A model generated the notes under the pieces. It made no database searches, was not told the origin of the DNA, and saw only the letters and a program-made list of their open reading frames with translations. Below are positions 57,199 through 64,000 of a stretch of DNA of 64,000 nt, one piece after another. The stretch covers positions 3,629,105-3,693,104 of the forward strand of contig NZ_ABIZ01000001.1 in the NCBI RefSeq assembly GCF_000172155.1, in the 5' to 3' direction. This DNA comes from Verrucomicrobium spinosum DSM 4136 = JCM 18804. Lineage in GTDB: Bacteria > Verrucomicrobiota > Verrucomicrobiia > Verrucomicrobiales > Verrucomicrobiaceae. A program made the translations under genes and the position numbers. Position 1 is the first letter of the stretch; every line of letters begins with the position of its first letter.

Positions 57199-57933
57199 AT
57201 GCCCCCTCTTCGATTTTCAGCCGCTCATCTCTGTTGGTTTGCCATCGCGGCCACGGTCCCTTTCACGTCTTGCACCTCTGTCAAATCTGGTAAGGTGGGG
57301 CCTCTGAGTTCGGTCACCCGGCAGGAGTGCTTGGCGAAGGCGGAGCAGTATCTCAACCACACTTGGCATCCTACGGAGAAAAACCGTCTGCATGGGATTG
57401 ATGCCGATGGTCAGCGGGTGGATACCCCTGACCATCTCTTTGCGCCGGAGGGCAAGACACCGGGCTACTGGAAACCCGGCACGGTCAACTACGGCGTGCC
57501 GTACTGCTGGGGTGGAAACGACACCCCGGAGTCCTTTGACCGCGCCCTGCGAGCCGGGAAGTATGCGGGGGATGTGTACACAGAGGCCAAGCGGGCGGGG
57601 CTGGAGAAGGCTGTGAGCCGACACACTACCGGGGTGGATTGCTCAGGCTTCGTCTCCCGGTGCTGGGGCCTGACGTGGGCCTGTTCCACCCGCACGCTGC
57701 CAAAGATCTGCGACGAACTACCCTCCTATGAGGCGCTGCAACCTGGAGATGCCCTCAACGTGTACAACAACCACGTGGTGCTCTTCGCAGAATTCACCAA
57801 TGCGGAGAAGTCCGAGATGCTCGTCTATGAAACCGGCAGTCCTCTGGGCTGGCGGGTGACAAAGCACACGGTGCCGGTGTGGTTCTTGAAACAACAGGAT
57901 TTCAAACCCTACCGGTACCGGGGAATTCGGTGA
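57199..57933 (+). CDS. NlpC/P60-like putative lipoprotein
   Basis: This protein of 244 residues has an N-terminal hydrophobic leader and a lipobox-like VPFTSC (Cys25), suggesting a lipoprotein. The catalytic region is NlpC/P60-like. Cys148 lies in TTGVDCSGFVSRCWGLTWAC, His192 in NVYNNHVVLFAEF, and a following polar residue in LVYETGSPLG. The YGVPYCWGGNDTP block fits the aromatic-rich segment before the nucleophile in this family. Such enzymes cut peptidoglycan cross-links or peptides, and the substrate is not known here. It is close behind the HEAT-repeat gene and convergent with the esterase gene. Confidence 0.82.
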   Translation: MPPLRFSAAHLCWFAIAATVPFTSCTSVKSGKVGPLSSVTRQECLAKAEQYLNHTWHPTEKNRLHGIDADGQRVDTPDHLFAPEGKTPGYWKPGTVNYGVPYCWGGNDTPESFDRALRAGKYAGDVYTEAKRAGLEKAVSRHTTGVDCSGFVSRCWGLTWACSTRTLPKICDELPSYEALQPGDALNVYNNHVVLFAEFTNAEKSEMLVYETGSPLGWRVTKHTVPVWFLKQQDFKPYRYRGIR

Positions 57934-57984
57934 TTCAGTAATTCAGTAGGGAGGGGGCAACCCTAAAACACACACCGGATAAGA

Positions 57985-58014
57985 ATGGAAAGGGTGGTTG
58001 TACACCCTTTCCAT
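57985..58014. terminator. 12-bp hairpin between convergent genes
   Basis: ATGGAAAGGGTG and CACCCTTTCCAT form a perfect 12-bp stem with the loop GTTGTA, between the NlpC/P60-like gene and the esterase gene. No T-tract follows on either strand, so it may be a weak bidirectional terminator or a 3-prime stabiliser. Confidence 0.45.
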
Positions 58015-58116
58015 CACTCCGCCACTCCGCCACTCCATCACTCCATCACTCCATCACTCCCTTGCTCCCTTGCTCCCTTGCTCCCTTGCTCCCTTGCTCC
58101 CTTGCCCCGTCACTCC
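58011..58116. repeat. Two adjacent 8-bp minisatellites
   Basis: CACTCCGC/CACTCCAT repeats with an 8-bp period lead into CTTGCTCC, which occurs five times exactly from 58061 to 58100 and once more as CTTGCCCC. The array ends inside the last codons of the minus-strand esterase gene (stop at 58110), so copy-number change could alter that C-terminus. Confidence 0.9.
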
Positions 58117-59510
58117 TTCCCCGCCTTGAGCTGGGCGACGGCCGCATCAGTCATGGCCTTGACGGCCTGGGGCGAGTTGGAGTGGCCGCTGGGAATGTCG
58201 TTGTAGATCGACTTGTTCTGGAGCGGCAGAGCATTGTAGGCCGCATAGACGCTGGTGGGTGGGCAGGTGGTGTCGATGAAGCCGACGGTGACGATCCCGG
58301 CTTTGGCCTTGGTGCGGGCGGCGAAGTTCACGGCGTCGAAGTAGCGGGAGGCCTCCAGCGCCTTGGTGTTTTTGCCCCCTGTTTTGTCCACCATTGGGAA
58401 CTTGGGCCAGCCCGCGACGCGGTTGACCTCCATGCCCGTGTGATCGCAGCCAGCAGGAACCCCGGCTGCGAAGAAGGTGACCCGCTCATCCAGCCCGGCA
58501 GCGGCAAAGGCCTGGAAACCACCCTGGCTGGAGCCGTACACGACCAATGTCTTGCCGTCCCACTCCGGCTGGGCGCAGAGGAAGTTCATGGCCTGAATGA
58601 GGCGGCGGAACATGCCCAGATAGTAGCAGCCTTCGCGGCTGTCGTTGATGGCGGTGCGATAGTCCTTCAGGACGCTCTGCTCCACGTCCTTGTAAAAATC
58701 ATCGGGCCGGCCGTTGGGCAGGCCATGCGCATTGATGTCCATGGCCAGAGCCCCGTTGTTGCTCCAGTTGGCGGCACTGTTGAGCTGGGAACTGCGTACC
58801 CCGGCACCGTGGAGGAGGAGCACTGCAGGCAGGGACTTGGGGGCGGCTCCAGTGGGTTTACAGAAATAACCCGAAACGGGCGCTCCAATGCAGTCGAGCT
58901 GGACGTCGTAGCATTCTCCGACCTTGGCCACATCTGACTTTACAGGAGTAAGCCGGGGATTCAAGGGCACGGCGGCGACCCTCTTTTTCTGATCGGCCCA
59001 GAAGGCATCAAAATCGTCTGGCACCGGAAGGCTGGGTTTGATGGACAAGGGATCGACTCCCGCTCCGCCCAAGGCCGTGACAGGCTTCCCATGGTGTAGC
59101 ACCGTCGCGCGGCACAGGAGGAACCCGGCCTCGGGAAGGCTGCTGGTGACGGTGACCGAGCCTTGGTTGAGCCGCGCTTTGCCTTCCTTGATCGGCGGCA
59201 CTCCGTCCTTGGAGATGTTCCAGGTGATCTCTGCATCAGGTGCCACGGGCGAGTCTGCGGCGAGGCTGATCTTGAAGGTGACCTCTTCTCCGATCTTGTA
59301 GAGGGCATCCGGCTTGGTGCTGGCCACGGTGAGCAGGGGGGCAGGCTTGGGAGCCAGTGCGACAGGAGGAGTTGTCGCTGCGGTCGGAATGGGGGCGTTG
59401 GCAGCGGGGGCAGGAGCGGTAGATTGCGCCGCCAAGGGGAGGACGGGTCCGGTGGCGAGGGCCACCAGAGAACTGAGCAGGAGATGACGGAGCCGGAATG
59501 TTGGTCGCAT
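58110..59510 (-). CDS. Exported acetyl-xylan-esterase-like alpha/beta hydrolase (AXE1 type)
   Basis: This protein of 466 residues starts with a signal peptide (MRPTFRLRHLLLSSLVALAT, cleavage near LAAQS). A Pro/Ala-rich linker leads to a beta-sandwich at about 58-155 and then an alpha/beta-hydrolase domain. The nucleophile is S328 in VVYGSSQGGFQAF, the acid is Asp413 in GFIDTTCPPTS and the base is His443 in IPSGHSNSP. The order and spacing match AXE1/cephalosporin-C deacetylase enzymes, which remove acetyl groups from xylan or small esters. It is probably secreted and used in plant-polysaccharide breakdown. No other carbohydrate-active gene is adjacent. Confidence 0.88.
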   Translation of the reverse strand: MRPTFRLRHLLLSSLVALATGPVLPLAAQSTAPAPAANAPIPTAATTPPVALAPKPAPLLTVASTKPDALYKIGEEVTFKISLAADSPVAPDAEITWNISKDGVPPIKEGKARLNQGSVTVTSSLPEAGFLLCRATVLHHGKPVTALGGAGVDPLSIKPSLPVPDDFDAFWADQKKRVAAVPLNPRLTPVKSDVAKVGECYDVQLDCIGAPVSGYFCKPTGAAPKSLPAVLLLHGAGVRSSQLNSAANWSNNGALAMDINAHGLPNGRPDDFYKDVEQSVLKDYRTAINDSREGCYYLGMFRRLIQAMNFLCAQPEWDGKTLVVYGSSQGGFQAFAAAGLDERVTFFAAGVPAGCDHTGMEVNRVAGWPKFPMVDKTGGKNTKALEASRYFDAVNFAARTKAKAGIVTVGFIDTTCPPTSVYAAYNALPLQNKSIYNDIPSGHSNSPQAVKAMTDAAVAQLKAGKE

Positions 59511-59716
59511 GGAAATCGAATGGTTGGAAGCGAACCTCTACGCAGGCCAGGGGCGCAAATGTTGCGGGCAATCAGTCTATTTTTCCGCCGTCGTTCGGCG
59601 GGCATGGATTTGTCACCGCTAGCTGTGCATTTGTGATGGCCACCCGGGTGAATCAGGTGGTTTCCATCATAATGTGACCCGGAATCCTGAAATTGTGTCT
59701 GATTTGAGGGGTTGTT

Positions 59717-62497
59717 ATGGGTGAGAACCCCTGGAGCCTTTGTGGGGCTGATACAGAGGAGGGAGTTGGACCGTTCTTTGCATGTCTGCGTCTTGCGAAC
59801 TCTGCGATGCCCTCTGACAAACGCCTCTCCATCCCATCCTTCTCTGACATGTCCGCCTTATTCCGTGCCGGTGGCGGCATCTCCCAGATTCCTCTTGGCC
59901 TGATCGTGCTGGGCTGGGGCTCGACTGCTTGGGGATTGCAGGCCGCGGAGATTTCATTTGAGAAGGAAGTGCGACCGATCCTAAAGGCGCATTGCACCCA
60001 CTGTCACGGTGAGGAGGACAAGCCAGAGGGCGGGGTGGATCTCCGCCTGCGCCGCTTCATGGATGCTCCGCTGGAAAGCGGTGGCACGTTGTTGGTGCCC
60101 GGACATGGGGATCGCAGTGAACTCGTGCAGATCATCCGGCGTGGCGAGATGCCCAAGAAGGGCAAAAAGATGTCGGACGCCGAGCTGGCCGTGCTGGAGC
60201 AATGGATCGCCCAAGGGGCCAGGACCTCGCGACCGGAACCTCAGCACCTCCCACCAGGGGCGGTGATTTCAGAGGAGGATCGGGCGTACTGGGCATTCCA
60301 ACCTGTCCACCGTCCTGCGGTGCCGATTGGCGAACAACCGATGGGCCACACACCTGTGGATGCCTTCGTGGGCCAGCGGCTCCAAGCAGCGGGGCTGGAC
60401 TTTGCCCCGGAGGCAGACCGCACTGCCTTGATCCGCCGGGTGACACTGGATCTGACCGGATTGCTTCCAACCCCGAGGGAGGTGGAGGAGTTTGTGAATG
60501 ACCCCGCTGTGGGAGCCTATGAACGTCTGGTGGACCGCCTGCTGGCCTCCAAGGCCTATGGAGAGCGTTGGTCCCGCCACTGGCTTGATGTGGTAGGGTA
60601 TGCTGACTCCAACGGCTATGCAGAAGCGGATTCCGTGCGGCCGCAGGCCTGGCGCTACCGGGACTACGTCATCCGGGCCTTCAATGACGACAAGCCTTGG
60701 AACGAGTTCATCCAGGAGCAATTGGCGGGGGACGAACTGGCGGGCGTCACCCACGCGACGACCCAGGAGGCGGTGCTGGATCCGCAACGGCGTGACGACC
60801 TGACGGCCACCGCCTTCCTCCGCATGGCACCGGATGGCACGGGAGACACGGTGGATGATCCCAAGCTGGCGCGCAACCAGGTGGTGGCAGAGCAGATCAA
60901 GGTCGCCACGTCCTCTCTGCTGGGCCTCACGGTGGCCTGTGCGCAGTGTCATGACCATCGGTATGACCCGATCACGCAAGCAGACTACTACCGGCTGCGG
61001 GCCATCTTTGACCCCGCTTATCATTGGGAGGCCTGGCGTACCCCGGCCCAGCGGCTTTATTCCCTTTACACAGCAGAGGAGCGCTCCAAAGCGGCCGCCA
61101 TTGAAGAGAGGGCCAAGGCTATCGAAGCTGATGCCCGCGCCATGGGGAAGAAGTTCCTGGACGAGATCTTCGAAGTGGAGGTGCTCAAGCTCCCCGAGGC
61201 GGACCGTGAACCTTATCGCCTGGCGCGTGCCACTGTGGACAAGAGCCGCACCCCTGAGCAGAAGGCGCTCATCAAGAAGTACCCCTCCGCTCTGGCGCTG
61301 TATTCCTTGAACCTTTACGACCAGAAGAAGCAGAACGTGGTGGATGCGAAGATGGCGGAGGCGACCCAATTGCGCGCTACCAAGCCGGCGGAAGGTTTCC
61401 TCATGGCGCTGACGGAGGTGAAGGGGCAGGTGCCGGTATCCAAGCTCTTTAATCGGGGTGATCATGATCAGCCCAAGCAGGTGGTGCAACCGGGCGAACT
61501 CGGTATTCTCTCTGAGATTCCTGGCGCGATCTTCCAGCCGGTGGTGCTGGCATCGGGCTCCTCCGGACGCCGGTTGGCCTATGCCAAGTGGTTGACCAGC
61601 GGGCAGCATCCGCTGGTGGCCCGCGTGCTCGTGAACCGCTTCTGGTTGAATCACATGGGGCGGGGCATTGTGAACACGCCCGGCGATTTTGGTCGCCAGG
61701 GGGAGCTTCCCACTCACCCCGAGCTTCTGGACTGGCTGGCGGATGAATTTGTGCAAAGCGGCTGGAAGCTGAAGCATCTCCAGCGCTTGATTCTGCTCAG
61801 CCGGACCTATCGGCAGAGCACCGTGCACCTGGCGTCGCTCAAGCAGGATCCCGAGAACCGCCTCTACGGAAGGTTCAAGTTGCAACGCATGGACGCGGAG
61901 ACCCTGCGGGATTCCGTGCTGGCGGTCACAGGTGCGCTGGTTCAAGACAGCTATGGGCCGCCCAGTGACATCGGCCGGGATCCGGCCGGGCGGGTGGTGG
62001 CCGGGGTGGACAAGGGGACCATCGTAACCTTCAAAGTGGAGAGTGGGGGCAAGGCAGACTTTCGGCGCTCCATTTACCTCCAGGTGCGTCGTACCCGCCC
62101 GGTCACAGTGCTGGAGACCTTTGATGCACCCGTCATGGTGCCAAACTGTGAAATGCGCAGCCAGACCACCGTGGCCCCGCAATCGCTCTTGCTGATGAAC
62201 GACACGTTCGTCCTGGAGAACTCGCGGCGTCTGGCGGATCGCCTTGCTGCAGAAGTCCCTGGTGACGCTGCCGGCCAGGTGCAGCGGGCCTGGCATCTGC
62301 TCTATGGGGAGGCTGCTCCTGATGCAGCGGTGGCCGAAGCATTGGCCTATTTGAAAGAGCAAACGCAGGCGCTGACGCAGTATCACCACGACATCCAGCA
62401 CGCCAAGGATGCTCCCAAGCCAAATCCGCCCCAGGAAGCCTTGGCAAGCCTTTGTCAGGTGCTCCTGAGTTCGAACCGTTTTCTTTACATCGAATGA
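59717..62497 (+). CDS. DUF1549/DUF1553 protein with planctomycete-type cytochrome c domain
   Basis: The frame of 926 residues has the order cytochrome c-like domain, DUF1549, DUF1553. Two CxxCH haem motifs are present: CTHCH in KAHCTHCHGEEDKPEGG, and CAQCH in VACAQCHDHRYDPI inside DUF1549. The typical block SSGRRLAYAKWLTSGQHPLV and VARVLVNRFWLNHMGRGIV mark DUF1553. A signal peptide starts at residue 45 (MSALFRAGGGISQIPLGLIV), so the true start may be the ATG at 59849. The 59717 ATG is the only one with a Shine-Dalgarno (GAGGGG). Its stop overlaps the DUF1501 gene by 4 nt. Such pairs are common in Planctomycetes and Verrucomicrobia and often accompany sulfatase or polysaccharide genes, but the reaction is unknown. 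Confidence 0.9.
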   Translation: MGENPWSLCGADTEEGVGPFFACLRLANSAMPSDKRLSIPSFSDMSALFRAGGGISQIPLGLIVLGWGSTAWGLQAAEISFEKEVRPILKAHCTHCHGEEDKPEGGVDLRLRRFMDAPLESGGTLLVPGHGDRSELVQIIRRGEMPKKGKKMSDAELAVLEQWIAQGARTSRPEPQHLPPGAVISEEDRAYWAFQPVHRPAVPIGEQPMGHTPVDAFVGQRLQAAGLDFAPEADRTALIRRVTLDLTGLLPTPREVEEFVNDPAVGAYERLVDRLLASKAYGERWSRHWLDVVGYADSNGYAEADSVRPQAWRYRDYVIRAFNDDKPWNEFIQEQLAGDELAGVTHATTQEAVLDPQRRDDLTATAFLRMAPDGTGDTVDDPKLARNQVVAEQIKVATSSLLGLTVACAQCHDHRYDPITQADYYRLRAIFDPAYHWEAWRTPAQRLYSLYTAEERSKAAAIEERAKAIEADARAMGKKFLDEIFEVEVLKLPEADREPYRLARATVDKSRTPEQKALIKKYPSALALYSLNLYDQKKQNVVDAKMAEATQLRATKPAEGFLMALTEVKGQVPVSKLFNRGDHDQPKQVVQPGELGILSEIPGAIFQPVVLASGSSGRRLAYAKWLTSGQHPLVARVLVNRFWLNHMGRGIVNTPGDFGRQGELPTHPELLDWLADEFVQSGWKLKHLQRLILLSRTYRQSTVHLASLKQDPENRLYGRFKLQRMDAETLRDSVLAVTGALVQDSYGPPSDIGRDPAGRVVAGVDKGTIVTFKVESGGKADFRRSIYLQVRRTRPVTVLETFDAPVMVPNCEMRSQTTVAPQSLLLMNDTFVLENSRRLADRLAAEVPGDAAGQVQRAWHLLYGEAAPDAAVAEALAYLKEQTQALTQYHHDIQHAKDAPKPNPPQEALASLCQVLLSSNRFLYIE

Positions 62498-63942
62498 ACC
62501 ACCCTCAGCTATGCTCCCGCCGCCATTTCATGCACGCGGGGGGATTTGGTCTCGGCAGCATCGCGCTGGCATCCTTGCTCAAGCAAGATGGCTTGCTGGC
62601 TGCTCCAGTAAAGCCGGCCACCTTTGGCGAGGTCACCTACGACCTGCTGCCCAAGCAGCCGCCGCACGAAGCAAAGGCCAAGGCGATGATCTCGCTCTTC
62701 ATGATGGGCGGACCGTCGCAGATGGATCTGTTCGATCCCAAGCCGATGCTGACGAAGTACGACGGCCAGAAGTTTCCAGGAGAGATCAAATACGACAACC
62801 TCGCCCAGGCATCTTCAAAGGTGCTCGGATCGCCCTGGAAATTTCAGAAGCACGGGCAGTGCGGCATGGAGCTGAGTGAGCTGCTGCCGCATCTCAGCAA
62901 GGTGGTGGATGACATCACGCTCATTCGTTCCATGACCTCAGGAGTCAATAACCACGCCCAGGCTTTGTATGCAATGAATGCCGGGCGCACGACCGCGGGC
63001 AGACCGGCGCTGGGTTCCTGGCTGACTTATGGTCTGGGCAGCGAGACTCAGGATCTGCCTGCCTACATGGTGCTGGCCCATCCAGGAGGGCTGCCCACTT
63101 TCCAGGGCGAGCACTACACCAATGGGTGGCTGCCTGCCCTGTTTCAAGGAACCGTGATCCGCCCCACCGAGCCACGGATTCTGAACCTCGATCCGCCCGC
63201 TTCCCTGGCCGGACGTCCACAGGAGCGGCAGTTGCGATTGCTTAAGGCCTTCAACCAAGACCACCTCAGCGCACATCCGGGTGAGCTGGATCTGCAAGCC
63301 CGCATCGCCAGCTATGAGCTCGCCGCCAACATGCAGACGGCAGCCCGCGAAGCTCTGGACATTTCCAATGAGCCCGCTTCGATCAAAAAGCTGTATGGGG
63401 TGGACAACCCAGTGACTCGTGACTACGGCACCCGCTGCCTCATTGCCCGCCGTCTGGTGGAGCGGGGGGTGCGCTACGTGCAGGTGTTGAATTCCGGGCA
63501 GTCGTGGGACCAGCACAGCTCGCTGCTCTCGACCCTGCCCAAGAATTGCGCTGCATGCGACCAGCCCAGTGCTGCGTTGTTGATGGATCTCGAACAACGT
63601 GGACTCCTGGACACCACTGTGGTGCACTGGGGCGGGGAAATGGGTCGTCTGCCGGTGTTGCAAAATGACGCCGGCCGGGAGAAATGGGGTCGCGATCACA
63701 ACACCTACGGTTTTAGCATGTGGGCCGCCGGAGGCGGGTTGAAGCGCGGCTACGTCCATGGGGAGACCGATGAGTGGAGCCACAAGGCTGTGGTGGATGA
63801 AGTTCACCACTACGACTGGCACGCCACCCTGATGCACCTCTTCGGCCTGGATCACAACAAGCTCACCTACCAGCGGAACGGCGTCGCGGCGTCATTGACC
63901 GATGGGCAGGGAGCAAAGGTGGTGAGGGAGTTGCTGGCGTGA
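62494..63942 (+). CDS. DUF1501 protein with Tat-type signal
   Basis: This protein of 482 residues starts MNHPQLCSRRHFMHAGGFGL. It has a twin-arginine motif (SRRHF) followed by a hydrophobic helix, so export by the Tat pathway is likely. The DUF1501 core, related to alkaline phosphatase and sulfatase folds, shows KAMISLFMMGGPSQMDLFDP, RSMTSGVNNHAQALYAMNAG, RRLVERGVRYVQVLNSGQSW, and the C-terminal histidine-rich DWHATLMHLFGLDHNKLTY. The ATG at 62494 overlaps the stop of the preceding DUF1549/1553 gene (ATGA). The family has no proven enzyme activity. It is nearly always found with DUF1549/1553 proteins, so a joint function is inferred. Confidence 0.92.
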   Translation: MNHPQLCSRRHFMHAGGFGLGSIALASLLKQDGLLAAPVKPATFGEVTYDLLPKQPPHEAKAKAMISLFMMGGPSQMDLFDPKPMLTKYDGQKFPGEIKYDNLAQASSKVLGSPWKFQKHGQCGMELSELLPHLSKVVDDITLIRSMTSGVNNHAQALYAMNAGRTTAGRPALGSWLTYGLGSETQDLPAYMVLAHPGGLPTFQGEHYTNGWLPALFQGTVIRPTEPRILNLDPPASLAGRPQERQLRLLKAFNQDHLSAHPGELDLQARIASYELAANMQTAAREALDISNEPASIKKLYGVDNPVTRDYGTRCLIARRLVERGVRYVQVLNSGQSWDQHSSLLSTLPKNCAACDQPSAALLMDLEQRGLLDTTVVHWGGEMGRLPVLQNDAGREKWGRDHNTYGFSMWAAGGGLKRGYVHGETDEWSHKAVVDEVHHYDWHATLMHLFGLDHNKLTYQRNGVAASLTDGQGAKVVRELLA

Positions 63943-63949
63943 TGAGCCA

Positions 63950-64000
63950 GTGGGCAGTGGGCAGTGGGCAGTGGGCAGTGGGCAGTGGGCAGTGGGCAGT
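63950..64000 (+). repeat. GGGCAGT heptamer tandem repeat, cut by the window edge
   Basis: Starting just after the DUF1501 stop, the heptamer GGGCAGT is repeated seven times without error to the last base of the window, so the true copy number is unknown. Related but scattered GTGGGCAGT pieces occur after nadE near 39230-39260. Confidence 0.92.

Noticed and set aside
60269-62401. 710-codon open frame opposite the DUF1549/1553 gene
   Set aside because: The plus strand carries both haem motifs and the DUF1553 blocks. The antisense translation is histidine/arginine-rich without motifs.

Overview
The window reads as a chromosomal segment of a GC-rich Gram-negative bacterium of the phylum Verrucomicrobiota, most likely near Verrucomicrobium or Prosthecobacter. 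Support comes from a complete four-gene Verru_Chthon pseudopilin cassette, a DUF1549/DUF1553 cytochrome plus DUF1501 pair typical of the PVC superphylum, outer-membrane LPS genes (lptD, lpxA), and intergenic spacers filled with several dispersed repeat families. No transposase, integrase, CRISPR array or rRNA gene was seen. The one complete RNA gene is an elongator tRNA-Met.

Layout. 1-6.2 kb (minus strand): a cut-off msrB, an S4 RNA-binding protein, rsmB overlapping ugd by 4 nt, and lptD with a clear intrinsic terminator. 6.4-13.4 kb (plus strand): a three-gene cluster of transglutaminase-DUF2126 protein, circularly permuted ATP-grasp/alpha-E protein and a second transglutaminase, which is a predicted peptide-forming or protein-modifying system. 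lpxA follows on the minus strand, then aqpZ. 15.37-16.39 kb is an array of seven tandem units of about 147 bp. radC and two further transglutaminase-like genes follow, so the window holds four such domains. 19-27.5 kb is mostly housekeeping: a polyprenyl diphosphate synthase, a membrane-anchored TPR protein, cysK, pterin dehydratase, a SnoaL-like protein, a D-Ala-D-Ala carboxypeptidase homologue whose nucleophilic serine is glycine, pfkA, and an Lrp regulator overlapping an aminotransferase. A CPBP membrane protease of the type seen in exosortase genomes closes this part.

28.9-37.4 kb (minus strand) is a signalling block. Its last three genes in map order are transcribed as one unit: a receiver-methyltransferase protein resembling PhcB, a six-TM kinase-receiver-kinase protein that looks like PhcS fused to PhcR, and a receiver-degenerate kinase protein in the PhcQ position. 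Gene order and domains match the phcBSRQ quorum-sensing operon of Ralstonia, but with new fusions. This is the most interesting system in the window. A separate PAS hybrid kinase lies downstream behind an AT-rich promoter.

37.5-46.7 kb: nadE, a TPR-redoxin fusion, an actinobacterial-type glycogen synthase, a beta-CASP metallo-beta-lactamase protein, a TIM-barrel isomerase and the tRNA-Met. A tRNA T-arm fragment sits just after the isomerase. 46.9-54.8 kb: a secreted protein of unknown function and the Verru_Chthon cassette D-C-B-A behind a sigma70-like promoter. 55.3-64 kb: a HEAT-repeat secreted protein, an NlpC/P60-like lipoprotein, an acetyl-xylan-esterase-like protein, the DUF1549/1553 and DUF1501 pair, and a heptamer repeat running off the end.

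All calls are from reading the sequence and recalling families. No database search was run. Start codons are often uncertain because Shine-Dalgarno sequences are weak throughout.
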